Assembly (NCBI RefSeq): GCF_900099965.1
Contig: NZ_FNDJ01000002.1
Span: 1 to 64,000, forward strand
Direction: 5' to 3'
Length of the DNA stretch: 64,000 nt
Origin: Nonomuraea jiangxiensis
GTDB taxonomy: Bacteria > Actinomycetota > Actinomycetes > Streptosporangiales > Streptosporangiaceae
Shown here piece after piece: positions 32,378 to 40,592 of the stretch. The notes beneath the pieces are model-generated. The model did no database searches, was not told where the DNA came from, and was given only the letters and a program-made list of their open reading frames with translations. The stretch's first letter is position 1, and the number at the start of each line of letters is the position of its first letter. Position numbers and translations under genes: made by a program.

Positions 32378-33741
32378 CGTCTTATGTCATCGAGGCGGAC
32401 GGCGGCTCGCGGGGCAACCCGGGGCCGGCGGGTTACGGCGCGGTCGTCAAGGACGCCTCCGACGGGCAGGTGCTGGCGGAGACGGCCGAGGCGATCGGCG
32501 TCACGACCAACAACGTCGCCGAATACCGCGGCCTGATCGCCGGTCTCACGGCCGTGCTCCGGCTGGGCGGTGACGGGGCGTCGGTGGCGGTGCGGATGGA
32601 CTCCAAGCTGGTCGTCGAGCAGATGGCGGGCCGCTGGAAGATCAAGAACGAGGGGCTGCGGCCGCTCGCGCTGGAGGCCGGCGCGCTGGCCAGGCGGCTG
32701 CGGGTGACGGAGTGGACCTGGATCCCGCGCGAGCGCAACAAGCACGCCGACCGCCTGGCCAACGAGGCGATGGACGCCGCCGCCAAGGGCCTGACCTGGA
32801 AGGCCGGAGGCACCAGCGCCCCGCCCCCGGCCGCGGAAGGCACCGCACGGCCATCGGCCCCGCCCCCGAGCCCAGAAAGCACCAGAGAGCCATCGGCCCA
32901 GACCGCGGAGAGCACTCGACGGCCATCGTCGGGGCCGTCCTCCAAGGCGACCGCCCGGCGGGCGGCTCCGTCGGCTCGGCAGACCGACCTCCTGGACGCG
33001 GGCGACTTTTCCGACCTGTCCGCCCCCACCGCCTCCCTGGTCACCGCCCAGCAGCGAGCCAAGGGCACCCGCACAGGCCCGGGCACCGGCACCGGCTGGG
33101 CCCCGCCCACCCGCGTCGCCACGTCGTTGCTCCTGCTCAGGCATGGCGAGACCGAGCTGTCCCTGGAGCGCAGGTTCTCCGGGCGCGGCGACGCCGAGCT
33201 CACCGCCAACGGCCTGGCCCAGGCGTCGGCGGCGGCGGAGAGGCTGTCGCGGGAGCCGTACCGACTGGACGTGATCGTCACCTCGCCGCTCAAGCGCGCC
33301 CGGCAGACGGCCGAGGCGGTCGCCCAGCTGACCGGCCTCGACGTGGAGGTGGACGAAGACCTCAGGGAGACCGATTTCGGCGCCTGGGAGGGCCACACGT
33401 TCACCGAAGTGCAGCGCCGCTGGCCCGCCGAACTCACCGCCTGGCTCGCCGACCCGGAAGCCGCCCCGCCGGGCGGCGAGAGCTTCGCCACCACCGCCCA
33501 CCGCGTCCAGGCGGCGGGCGCCCGGCTGGTCGAGCGCCACGAGGGCAAGACCGTGCTCGCCGTCTCGCACGTGACGCCGATCAAGATGCTGCTGCGGTTC
33601 GCCCTGATGGCGCCGCTGGAGTCCCTCTACCGGATGCACCTCGACCTGGCGTGCCTGTCGCTGATCGAGTATTACGCGGACGGGCCGGCCGTGGTGAAGT
33701 CGTTCAACGACATCTCGCACCTGACCGGGCACCGCCGCTGA
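32374..33741 (+). CDS. Bifunctional RNase HI / acid phosphatase
   Basis: A 455-residue two-domain enzyme like mycobacterial Rv2228c. The N-terminal RNase HI domain (1-140) has the catalytic set: D in IEADGGSRGNPGP, E in NNVAEYRG, D in VRMDSKLV and D in KHADRLANEA. A Pro/Ser/Ala linker of about 105 residues follows. The C-terminal histidine phosphatase domain (CobC/PGM-like) has LLRHGETELSLERRF, SPLKRARQTAE, EDLRETDFGAWEG and the second His in AVSHVTPIKM. The start is taken as TTG 32374, overlapping the previous stop as TTGA. It removes RNA from RNA-DNA hybrids; the phosphatase may act in cobalamin loop assembly. Confidence 0.93.
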   Translation: MTSYVIEADGGSRGNPGPAGYGAVVKDASDGQVLAETAEAIGVTTNNVAEYRGLIAGLTAVLRLGGDGASVAVRMDSKLVVEQMAGRWKIKNEGLRPLALEAGALARRLRVTEWTWIPRERNKHADRLANEAMDAAAKGLTWKAGGTSAPPPAAEGTARPSAPPPSPESTREPSAQTAESTRRPSSGPSSKATARRAAPSARQTDLLDAGDFSDLSAPTASLVTAQQRAKGTRTGPGTGTGWAPPTRVATSLLLLRHGETELSLERRFSGRGDAELTANGLAQASAAAERLSREPYRLDVIVTSPLKRARQTAEAVAQLTGLDVEVDEDLRETDFGAWEGHTFTEVQRRWPAELTAWLADPEAAPPGGESFATTAHRVQAAGARLVERHEGKTVLAVSHVTPIKMLLRFALMAPLESLYRMHLDLACLSLIEYYADGPAVVKSFNDISHLTGHRR

Positions 33742-33748
33742 CCAGCGG

Positions 33749-33783
33749 GCCGTGCCGGGCACCGCCAGAACACCCGGCACGGC
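33749..33783 (+). terminator. Rho-independent-like terminator after RNase HI gene
   Basis: An 11-bp perfect stem (GCCGTGCCGGG with CCCGGCACGGC) and a 13-nt loop begin eight bases after the stop codon. No U-tract follows, as is common in high-GC actinomycetes. It separates the operon from rnpB. Confidence 0.7.
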
Positions 33784-33853
33784 CGCCGACGCCATCGTCC
33801 CTCACGCGATGGCGTCGTGTAGGGAATAGCGTGAGACTTGGTACAGTTCTGCA

Positions 33854-34241
33854 GACGAGTCGGCCGGGCGACCGCGTCGGGCCCACGGGCCCGCCGAGGA
33901 AGGTCCGGGCTCCACAGGGCAGGGTGGTCGGTAACACCGACCCGGGGTGACCCGCGGGACAGTGCCACAGAAAGCAGACCGCCTCCCGGCCTACGGGAGG
34001 TAAGGGTGAAAGGGTGGTGTAAGAGACCACCAGCGCCCACGGTGACGTGGGCGGCTAGGTAAACCCCACCCGGAGCAAGGTCAAGAAGGGACGCTCCCTG
34101 GAGTGTCCCGCGCGCGACGTTCGAGGGCTGCCCGCCCGAGCCGCGCGGGTAGACCGCTTGAGGCCGCCGGCAACGACGGCCCTAGATGGATGGTCGCCCC
34201 TTCACACGAAGGACAGAACCCGGCCTACAGGCCGACTCGTC
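33854..34241 (+). ncRNA. rnpB: RNase P RNA (class A)
   Basis: The 5' end GACGAGTCGGCC pairs over 12 bases with the 3' end GGCCGACTCGTC, forming helix P1. Conserved core blocks are visible: GAGGAAGGTCCGGGCTCC near 33896, GACAGTGCCACAGAAA near 33957, GGTAAGGGTGAAAGGGTG near 34000, GGTAAACCCCAC, and ACAGAACCCGGCCTAC near the 3' end, which contributes to P4. Length of about 388 nt is normal for an actinobacterial class A ribozyme. Location downstream of the RNase HI/phosphatase gene is the usual actinomycete arrangement. Ends are set from P1 and may be off by a few bases. Confidence 0.95.
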
Positions 34242-34286
34242 ACCTCATCTTGAATGCGCATCGGACGTAAGTCTGAGCGGTGAAGA

Positions 34287-35015
34287 TCACCGGGGCCGGC
34301 GGCCCTTCCTTTTGCGGTTGCCCAGCGCGGCCCGGCCGCCGGAGCCGTTCCGTATGGGTTTCTGGGCCTGTCGCTGGGCCGGTTTCTCCGCGGAGGGGGC
34401 TGAGGTTCGGCCTCGCGAGCTGTTCACTGTCCGGCCGCGGACGATGCCGATGAAATCTTCCACCAGGTCGGTGGTCGCGTCCGTGGGCCAGGCCAGCGCG
34501 ACCTGGGACTGCGGCGCGTCCGGCACCGGCCGATAAGTGAGATCCCTGCGGTGGTGGAGACGTGCCAGGGACTGCGGGACCAGGAGAAGCCCGGTGCCGG
34601 CCGCCACCAGCTCGACCGCCTGTGCCGTGGTGTCCGGGCGGGTGAACGCGGGCAACCCGGGCCGGACCGCCCACTCGATGACGTCGTCCAGAGGATGGAG
34701 CACCTCGTCGTCGGTCAGGTCGGCGACGGCCACCTCCTCGACGGCGGCCACCGCGTGGTCCTTGGGCACCACGACCACCGTGGTCTCCACGTAAAGAGGA
34801 ATCACGCTGAGCCCGTCGCGGTCGACCGGCAACCTGACGAACGCGGCGTCGGCGCCGCCACTCCGCAGGAGCCCCACCGCCTCGGCGACGTCGGCCGTCA
34901 CCAGGGTGAGTGGTACGTCGGGCATCCTCTCGGTCCAGACGTTGACCCATTTCGCGGGTGTCACCCCGGGCACGTAAGCCAGCCGGAACATCCTGCCGGT
35001 CTCTTCCTCAGTCAC
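34287..35015 (-). CDS. LysR-type substrate-binding domain protein without HTH
   Basis: A 242-residue protein that begins directly in a LysR effector-binding fold: RLAYVPGVTPAKWVNVWTER, EAVGLLRSGGADAAFVRLP, ETTVVVVPKDHAVAA and AVELVAAGTGLLLVPQSLA. There is no N-terminal winged helix. The last 40 residues are a basic, disordered tail (KPIRNGSGGR, NRKRKGRRPR) that could contact nucleic acid. In actinobacteria this gene is commonly divergent from a DUF5997 gene, as here (54 bp between starts). Function is unknown; it may be a ligand sensor working with its neighbour. Confidence 0.88.
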   Translation of the reverse strand: MTEEETGRMFRLAYVPGVTPAKWVNVWTERMPDVPLTLVTADVAEAVGLLRSGGADAAFVRLPVDRDGLSVIPLYVETTVVVVPKDHAVAAVEEVAVADLTDDEVLHPLDDVIEWAVRPGLPAFTRPDTTAQAVELVAAGTGLLLVPQSLARLHHRRDLTYRPVPDAPQSQVALAWPTDATTDLVEDFIGIVRGRTVNSSRGRTSAPSAEKPAQRQAQKPIRNGSGGRAALGNRKRKGRRPR

Positions 35016-35069
35016 TTCCTCAGCGTACCGATGTCAGGAAACCCGCTCCGACTGACTACTCTTGGCGCC

Positions 35070-35441
35070 ATGAACTCGCCCAAACCGAAGACCATCCAGA
35101 CGATGAAGCCCGAGACCGCGGCCAAGAAGCTGGGTGTCCTCCTCTCGGCCACGCCCGCCGAGTTCCAGGCGGGTGTCGTCTCCAGGGACGAGCTCAACGA
35201 GTTGCAGTCCACTCCGCCCGCCTGGCTCGCTGACCTGCGCCGCAATGGTCCGCACCCCAAGCAGGTGGTCGCCGCGAAGCTTGGGGTCTCCATCTCCGGC
35301 CTGATCAGAGGCGGGATCACCGAGCCGCTCACCACCGCTGAGATCGATGCGTTGAAGGCGGAGAATCCGGAGTGGCTGGAGCGCGAGCGGTCCATCCAGG
35401 CTGAGACCCGCAACGAAGCACTCCGCCTCAAACAACGTTAG
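35070..35441 (+). CDS. DUF5997 family protein
   Basis: A 123-residue protein matching DUF5997 by its KPETAAKKLGVLLSATPAEF opening, LQSTPPAWLADLRRNGPHPK and VVAAKLGVSISGLIRGG segments. The second half resembles a helix-turn-helix (HPKQVVAAKLGVSISGLI), so a DNA-binding role together with the divergent HTH-less LysR-like protein is an attractive idea, though I know of no direct proof. The start is ATG 35070. The short shared intergenic region probably holds both promoters. Confidence 0.88.
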   Translation: MNSPKPKTIQTMKPETAAKKLGVLLSATPAEFQAGVVSRDELNELQSTPPAWLADLRRNGPHPKQVVAAKLGVSISGLIRGGITEPLTTAEIDALKAENPEWLERERSIQAETRNEALRLKQR

Positions 35442-35477
35442 ACAGCGGGGATCTCCTTCGAGACCGCCGCGGCTCCC

Positions 35478-36071
35478 TTATCTGATCACGTCGTTGCGCT
35501 TCAGGTAGCGCAGGATCTTCCATCCCGCGAAGACCAGCATGGCGCCGATCACCAGCAGGGCGGCCGAGTCGACCAGCACGTTGCGCTCGGCCGCCACGGG
35601 TGCGGCCGCAGGTAGTTCCGTCTGAGCCTCGATGATGGGCTGCTGCGACGCGGCGGTCGGCGCTGGGGTGGGGGCCACGATCGGAGGCTGCGCCTCGGCC
35701 ACGACGGGGGCCTGGGCGTCCGTCTGCTCGGGGTTGCTCGTGGGCGGCTGTGCGGGTGCCTGCGCGACCTGCTGCGGCACCTGCTGAGTGACCGTGACGG
35801 TGGCTGGAGCGGACGCGGACTTGGGTGTCGTTGTCAGCGTGGGGCTGGCCGTGACCGTGACCGTGGGGGTGGTCGTCCGCTTGGGGGTCTGGGTCGGCGT
35901 GGCCGTGATCGTACGGGTGGCCGTGGTGGTGGTCGTGGCGGTGGCCGTCGCGGTCTTCGTGGTGGTGACGACGACCTTGCGCGTAGCCGTGACGGTCACG
36001 GGCGGCTGCGTGACCGTGGCCGTGACTGTGGTCTGGGGCTCGCTCGTGGTTGAAGCAGGGGGCGAGGTCAA
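35478..36071 (-). CDS. Thr/Val-rich protein with C-terminal membrane anchor
   Basis: A 197-residue low-complexity protein. Residues 1-90 are dominated by Thr-Val and Thr-Ala repeats (TVTATVTQPPVTVTATRK and similar), 90-160 by Pro/Ala/Gln. It ends with one membrane span (SAALLVIGAMLVFAGWKIL) and a basic tail RYLKRNDVIR. No signal peptide is seen, and the only start in frame is TTG 36071 without a good ribosome site, so the N-terminus is uncertain. It could be tail-anchored or a mis-started wall protein. The span and basic tail make a real gene likely. No function known. Confidence 0.55.
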   Translation of the reverse strand: MTSPPASTTSEPQTTVTATVTQPPVTVTATRKVVVTTTKTATATATTTTTATRTITATPTQTPKRTTTPTVTVTASPTLTTTPKSASAPATVTVTQQVPQQVAQAPAQPPTSNPEQTDAQAPVVAEAQPPIVAPTPAPTAASQQPIIEAQTELPAAAPVAAERNVLVDSAALLVIGAMLVFAGWKILRYLKRNDVIR

Positions 36072-36192
36072 GACTGTCCATTCGTTGATCTGGCAGCACG
36101 GCGACCATACCAGTCAGACGGGGACGATGACTCCAGAATCGCCCGCCATGTCATGGCTTGTTCTTCCTACCTCCTCTGACCAGGGGTCGGGA

Positions 36193-36912
36193 TCACGTGT
36201 CAGCAGGGTCGGGCGGTGGTGAAGTGGCGAGCGCGAGTACGGCGCTGAGGGCGGCCCCACCGTCGAGCAGGGCCCGGGAGCGAGCCGTGATGCCGGCGTC
36301 CCTGGCGGCCAGCGCGGAGGCGACCTCCGCCAGCCGGCGGGCACGCCGCAGCTCCGGCATGAGGGCCCGCAGGGGTGCGATGCGGTAACCGGCCTTGCGG
36401 AGCTGGTGGACGATCCGTGCGTCCCGCACCTGGGACGGGGTGTAGCGTCGCATTCCGCGTGCGGGGTCGCGGTCGGGGACGACCAACTCTTCCGCGTCCC
36501 AGTGCCGCAACGTCGAGGTACGTACGCCGAGCGCGGCGGCGAGCTCCGAGACGCTCATCGAGTCCGACGCCCGGACGTCCTCGATCGGCTCGCTGGAGAT
36601 CGCCTGGGCCGCCTCCTCGGCCTGCCGCAGGTCCCTGCGCTCCGCGTCGAGCCGGGCGTGCGCCGCGTCGAGCAGGGCGAGCACCTCCGAGACGGGGAAC
36701 CGGTGGACGGCCCCGACGATCCGCTTGGCCTCGATGGGACCCGTGCCGGCGGCGAGTGCCCGGTAGGCCAGCGCGGACAGCAGATGTATCTCTCCGTAGA
36801 TCCGGTAGCCCGTGGCGGTGCGTGCCGCCGGTGGCAACACGCCGTCACGCTCAAGGTTGCGCACCTGCTGTACGGAGTATCCGGCCCGCCGCGCGACATC
36901 GGCGGTACGCAT
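36193..36912 (-). CDS. MerR-family regulator with two HTH modules
   Basis: A 239-residue regulator with two MerR-type DNA-binding domains in tandem. The first is at 1-52 (MRTADVARRAGYSVQQVRNL, then TGYRIYGEIHLLSALAYRA), and the second at about 120-185 (SVSELAAALGVRTSTLRHWD, RGMRRYTPSQVRDARIVHQL). A coiled linker (LDAAHARLDAERRDLRQAEE) lies between them. Such double-headed MerR proteins could bind as a monomer with internal dyad symmetry. It is divergent from the DUF6194 gene with 87 bp between starts, the likely target and autoregulatory site. Confidence 0.87.
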   Translation of the reverse strand: MRTADVARRAGYSVQQVRNLERDGVLPPAARTATGYRIYGEIHLLSALAYRALAAGTGPIEAKRIVGAVHRFPVSEVLALLDAAHARLDAERRDLRQAEEAAQAISSEPIEDVRASDSMSVSELAAALGVRTSTLRHWDAEELVVPDRDPARGMRRYTPSQVRDARIVHQLRKAGYRIAPLRALMPELRRARRLAEVASALAARDAGITARSRALLDGGAALSAVLALATSPPPDPADT

Positions 36913-36999
36913 GTCCCGCGATTTGCGACCTGACACCTCGATGTCCCACAGTCCTAGCCCCAAAGTCTCCACAAGCACCTTAATGCGACGCTTGAGCAC

Positions 37000-37488
37000 A
37001 TGACCATTGACGAGATCATCAGCTTCGTGGAAGGGCTCGGCGGCGTCCTGACCCTGAAGCCGGGACCCGGCGACGGCTCGCCGGAGCTCAGCTGGGGCGA
37101 CACGTTCTTCTACTATTCGCCCGACGGCGTCGTCCCGACGACGATCCAGCCCTTCGCGACCATCGTGACGAAGGACTACCCCGAGGACAAGTCGTCCCGC
37201 CTGGACCGGCCGGACGTCTTCCGCGTGAACGTCGCCGCCGGGAAGGAGGAATTCATCCGCTGGACCGGCCACGCGCCCCGCGAACCGGCCGCTACTGAGG
37301 CCGACCCCAGCGCCGCCGACACCGTGATCGCGCACCCTGTCTACGGCGCCCAAGGCTGGCTGGCGGTGGTGAACCCGGGTCCGCGGACCGCGGCGGCGAT
37401 CCATGAGCTGCTGCGTACGGCACACCAGCTCGCACGCTCCCGCTATGAGCGGCGCGCGGACGCGGGCCAGGGACGGCCCACCGCCTGA
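37000..37488 (+). CDS. DUF6194 family protein
   Basis: A 162-residue cytoplasmic protein. The conserved opening TIDEIISFVEGLGGVLTLKP, the core WGDTFFYYSPDGV with QPFATIVTKDYPEDKSSRLD, and VFRVNVAAGKEEF and HPVYGAQGWLAVVNPGP are characteristic of DUF6194, which resembles MmcQ/YjbR-like folds by layout. Function is unknown. In actinomycetes it is often paired with a MerR or TetR regulator; here a double-MerR gene is divergent. ATG 37000 is the first start at the conserved N-terminus. Confidence 0.85.
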   Translation: MTIDEIISFVEGLGGVLTLKPGPGDGSPELSWGDTFFYYSPDGVVPTTIQPFATIVTKDYPEDKSSRLDRPDVFRVNVAAGKEEFIRWTGHAPREPAATEADPSAADTVIAHPVYGAQGWLAVVNPGPRTAAAIHELLRTAHQLARSRYERRADAGQGRPTA

Positions 37489-37493
37489 CGGAC

Positions 37494-37549
37494 GGGGACG
37501 AGCCCCGGCGGCCGGGCGGGCGGGGACGAGCCCCGGCGGCCGGGCGGGC
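37494..37549. repeat. Two exact tandem copies of a 28-bp GC-rich unit
   Basis: The unit begins GGGGACGAGCCCCGGCGG and repeats exactly at 37494 and 37522. Each copy can fold as a GGGG/CCCC hairpin with loop ACGAG. It lies between the convergent DUF6194 and DUF7144 genes, so it may act as a double terminator in both directions. Confidence 0.7.
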
Positions 37550-37554
37550 GTTCG

Positions 37555-37962
37555 TCAGGCGCCGTAGGACCTGGCCTCGCGGCCGTGCACGATCAGCGCG
37601 TACAGCACCAGGACGTCCACCGCGATGGCCGCCAGCGACCACCACGGGTTCACCGTGATCCAAACGAGCTGCGTCATCGCGTTGATCGTGACGAGTATCG
37701 CGGCCAGGATCCTGGCCCAGGTCTGGCCGGCCATCAGGGCGAGGCCGGCCAGGAAGAGCACGATCCCGAAAATCAGGTGGGTCCAGCCCCAGCCGGACAC
37801 GTCGAGGAGCAGCAGCCGGGACGGCATCCGGACGTACAGGTCGCTGTTGAGCACCGCGTACAGGCCGCTGACGATGTTGAAGACGCCGCTGATGATCATC
37901 AGGATGGCTGCGAACCACACCCAGCCCACCCAGCCGGTCACATGCCGTGTTTCGTAGGCCAT
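37555..37962 (-). CDS. DUF7144-like four-span membrane protein
   Basis: A 135-residue protein with four membrane spans (GWVGWVWFAAILMIISGVFN; GWGWTHLIFGIVLFLAGLAL; ILAAILVTINAMTQLVWI; WWSLAAIAVDVLVLYALIV). The GVFNIVSGLYAV and GWTHLIFGIVL patterns match a widespread actinobacterial membrane family annotated DUF7144, of unknown function. The start is ATG 37962. It stands alone, downstream of the structured spacer at 38058-38140 on the same strand. Confidence 0.85.
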   Translation of the reverse strand: MAYETRHVTGWVGWVWFAAILMIISGVFNIVSGLYAVLNSDLYVRMPSRLLLLDVSGWGWTHLIFGIVLFLAGLALMAGQTWARILAAILVTINAMTQLVWITVNPWWSLAAIAVDVLVLYALIVHGREARSYGA

Positions 37963-38057
37963 TTATCGGACCTCCCCCGAAGTCAACGTAAATGGTCATG
38001 TGCCCGGTCGTGTCTCTCGGTAATCACCCGCTGACGTAGGGAAGGACGCCGGTGGTG

Positions 38058-38140
38058 AGGGGCGGAGGTGTCGTCCCGCTGTCTCGCTGTCATCGGCGGC
38101 CCCGTTCGGGCACAGCTCGACAGCGGGCACCTCCGCCCCT
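38058..38140. other. Long bipartite inverted repeat in gene-free spacer
   Basis: The 308-bp gap at 37963-38270 holds no credible gene. It contains a 13-bp perfect outer stem (AGGGGCGGAGGTG at 38058 with CACCTCCGCCCCT at 38128), a TCGT bulge on the left arm, and a 9-bp inner stem (CCCGCTGTC at 38075 with GACAGCGGG at 38119) around a 35-base loop. It could be a terminator or processing site beyond the SulP gene, a small RNA, or the remnant of a small mobile element. Confidence 0.65.
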
Positions 38141-38270
38141 CCGGCCCCTGGGAGTCAGGACCGACGTCGCGAGGAACGCCATGGGCACCTGGTGAACCTC
38201 GCCGGCACCAGGGACACTAACCCGGCGCCCCGGCCCCGGTCTGCGCAGTATTACTCAGATCCCGATTCAC

Positions 38271-40514
38271 TCATTCCTCGGCCGCGGCCAGCGGGCGAGC
38301 GGTCGGGCGAATCGCGGGCGCGGGCCGTAGCGGCGGCACCATGTGCACCCGGGCCGAGCCGATGTCGAAGAACAACCCCACCAGCTCCAGCTTGCCCGCC
38401 CTGACCTGCTCGTCGACCTTCCGGTATGTACGCAGGTTCTCCAGCTGCTGCTGCACGTTGACCCGGCACAGCACGTCCAGAGCGCCCGTGTGCAGCCGAT
38501 CACCCTCGGTCTCGATGAACGTGGCCAGGCTGTGGTTTCCGTGCCGCAGCCACCTTCTCAGCCCCGGCAGGCTGCCCGCCTGCACCCCGCCGCTCAGCAC
38601 CCCGGCCATCGCCCCGCACCCGGAGTGACCGCACACCGTGATCGTGTGCACGCCCAGCACCTGCGTCGCGTATTCGATCGCCGCCACCACCGAGTCGTCG
38701 TTCGGCTCGGCCCCCCGGCGCGGCACCAGGTTGCCGATGTTGCGCACCGTGAACAGGTCCCCGGGCCCGCTCGCCGTGATCAGGCTGGGCATGATCCTGG
38801 AGTCCGCGCACGTGATGAACAGGTGCGTCGGCTGCTGCTTACGCGCCAGCTCGGTGAAGATGGGCCGCACCAGCGGCGCCGTACGCCGGTGGTATTCCCG
38901 CGCCCCCACCGTGAGCTGGCACTCCGCCCGCGCGGTCGCGCCGTCCTGAGTGGTGGTCGGCGAGGACGGGCGGCGCCCACGGTGAGCCCACGGCAGCCAC
39001 CAGCGGTCCGGCGCCTTCGGCGGCGACTTGACGGGGAACAGGCGAGCCCCGCTGGCCGCCAGCGCGTACCACTCGTCGTGCAGCTCGTCGATGTCGACCG
39101 TGCCGCCGATGCGCTCGTGGTCCAGCCGCCAGGAGTGGATGGCCTCGAAGGCGGCGTTGTCCATGAAGTCGATGTTCAGGTCGAGGTCCACGGGCGTGCC
39201 CGCGGGGATCGCCCGCAGCTCGTGCGTCAGCTTGGGCACCCCCAGGAACGTCAGCGAGCCCGAGATCGTCACGTGCAGCCGGCCCTCGCGGTCCTCCTGC
39301 TTCAGCACCGTGACCCAGGTCAGGCGGCGCAGCGCCAGCAGCGCGGCCAGAGCCAGCCCGGCCAGCACCCCCTCGGCGAGCCCGAGCAGGATCACCGCGA
39401 CCATCGTCACCACGTAGACGGGCACCTCGCCGTGGCCGTGGACCTTCCTGACGTGGCCCAGGTTCACCATCTGCACGCCGATGAACACCAGCAGCGCCGC
39501 CAGCGCCTCCAGCGGGATCAGTTTGATCAGCCAGCCGAACCCGAGCGCGAACGCCAGCACCCACACCCCGTGCAGGATCGTTGAGCACCGCGTGCGGGCG
39601 CCCGCCTGTACGTTGGCGGTGCTCCGCACGATCACCCCGGCCACCGGCAGGCCGCCGAGCGCGCCGGTGACCATGTTGGCCACGCCCTGGCCGGTCAGCT
39701 CCTGGTCGAGGTCGGCACGACGGCCGCCGTGCATCCCGTCGACCGCCACCGAGCACAGCAGCGACTCGGCCCCGGCCAGCAGCGCCACCAGCATCACCCC
39801 GGCCACGATCAGGTGCCAGTCGCCGCTGGGCAGCACGGGGAACGCCCACTCGGTGACGCTGTCCGACAGATCGACGCGCGTGACCTCCCAGTCGAACACC
39901 CCCGCCGTCACCGCCGCCGCGAGCAGCGCGACCAGCGGCGCGGGAATCGCCTTGACCCGCTTGGGCAGCCGCGTCCACAGCGCCAGCACCGTGATCGTGA
40001 GCAGGCCGATCGCGACCTTGTGCCCGTGCAGGTCGGCGATCTGGCCGGGGAGCTCGATGATGTTCGCCACGGCCGAGCGCTGCGGGCTGCCGCCCAGCAC
40101 GATGTGCAGCTGGGAGAGCGCGATGATCACGCCGACGCTCGCCAGCATGCCGTGGATGACGGCCGGCGACACCGCCAGCGCCGCCCTGGCCGCCTTGAAC
40201 ACCCCCAGCAGGAGCTGGACGGCCCCGGCCATCAGGGTGATCATGCAGGTGGCCCGCCACCCGTAGGTGTGCACGAGATCCACGACCACGAGGGACAGGC
40301 CCGCGGCGGGACCGCTGACCTGGACGGCCGAGCCGCCCAGCGCGCCCGCCACGATCCCGCCCACGACGGCGGCGATCAGCCCGGCTGCCAGGGGTGCCCC
40401 GGAGGCCATCGCGATGCCCAGGGAGAGGGGCACCGCGACGAGGAAAACCACGAGCGAGGCTGGCACGTCGTGCCGGAGGGTGCTCAGCCAGCTACTCTGC
40501 GTGTCGCGGAACAT
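38271..40514 (-). CDS. SulP anion transporter fused to beta-carbonic anhydrase
   Basis: A 747-residue fusion. Residues 1-405 form the SulP membrane domain (VPASLVVFLVAVPLSLGIAM opening, SGPAAGLSLVVVDL, GLGGLPVAG-like PVAGVIVRSTANVQAGA). About 415-520 is a STAS domain (LHVTISGSLTFLGVPKLTHE). About 560-730 is a beta-carbonic anhydrase with zinc ligands C and D in ITCADSRIMP, and H and C in VCGHSGCGAMAGV. The arrangement suggests bicarbonate transport coupled to CO2 hydration at the inner face of the membrane. A GGAGCAA/TTGCTCC hairpin abuts the start ATG at 40514. It stands alone; fusions of this kind are known in actinobacteria and elsewhere. Confidence 0.95.
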   Translation of the reverse strand: MFRDTQSSWLSTLRHDVPASLVVFLVAVPLSLGIAMASGAPLAAGLIAAVVGGIVAGALGGSAVQVSGPAAGLSLVVVDLVHTYGWRATCMITLMAGAVQLLLGVFKAARAALAVSPAVIHGMLASVGVIIALSQLHIVLGGSPQRSAVANIIELPGQIADLHGHKVAIGLLTITVLALWTRLPKRVKAIPAPLVALLAAAVTAGVFDWEVTRVDLSDSVTEWAFPVLPSGDWHLIVAGVMLVALLAGAESLLCSVAVDGMHGGRRADLDQELTGQGVANMVTGALGGLPVAGVIVRSTANVQAGARTRCSTILHGVWVLAFALGFGWLIKLIPLEALAALLVFIGVQMVNLGHVRKVHGHGEVPVYVVTMVAVILLGLAEGVLAGLALAALLALRRLTWVTVLKQEDREGRLHVTISGSLTFLGVPKLTHELRAIPAGTPVDLDLNIDFMDNAAFEAIHSWRLDHERIGGTVDIDELHDEWYALAASGARLFPVKSPPKAPDRWWLPWAHRGRRPSSPTTTQDGATARAECQLTVGAREYHRRTAPLVRPIFTELARKQQPTHLFITCADSRIMPSLITASGPGDLFTVRNIGNLVPRRGAEPNDDSVVAAIEYATQVLGVHTITVCGHSGCGAMAGVLSGGVQAGSLPGLRRWLRHGNHSLATFIETEGDRLHTGALDVLCRVNVQQQLENLRTYRKVDEQVRAGKLELVGLFFDIGSARVHMVPPLRPAPAIRPTARPLAAAEE

Positions 40515-40534
40515 GGAGCAAACCCTATTGCTCC
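40515..40534 (-). promoter_or_regulatory. Hairpin immediately before the SulP-carbonic anhydrase start
   Basis: GGAGCAA and TTGCTCC form a perfect 7-bp inverted repeat around a 6-base loop, ending one base before the ATG. The potential ribosome-binding purines lie in the arm and loop, so the hairpin could limit translation initiation. It could equally be a DNA operator overlapping a short leader. Confidence 0.5.
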
Positions 40535-40592
40535 GTCGACCCTGCTTTGAATGCGCGTCACGCTGGTTTTACGGATTAATGGGTGCCTGGGA

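Noticed and set aside
35788..36222. Val-rich plus-strand frame opposite the Thr-rich protein
   Set aside because: The repeat of hydrophobic Val codons is the complement of Thr/Ala codons; the minus frame ends with a credible membrane anchor and basic tail.
38271..40514. SulP-carbonic anhydrase as two separate genes
   Set aside because: A single uninterrupted frame links the STAS and carbonic anhydrase parts with no internal ribosome site or stop.
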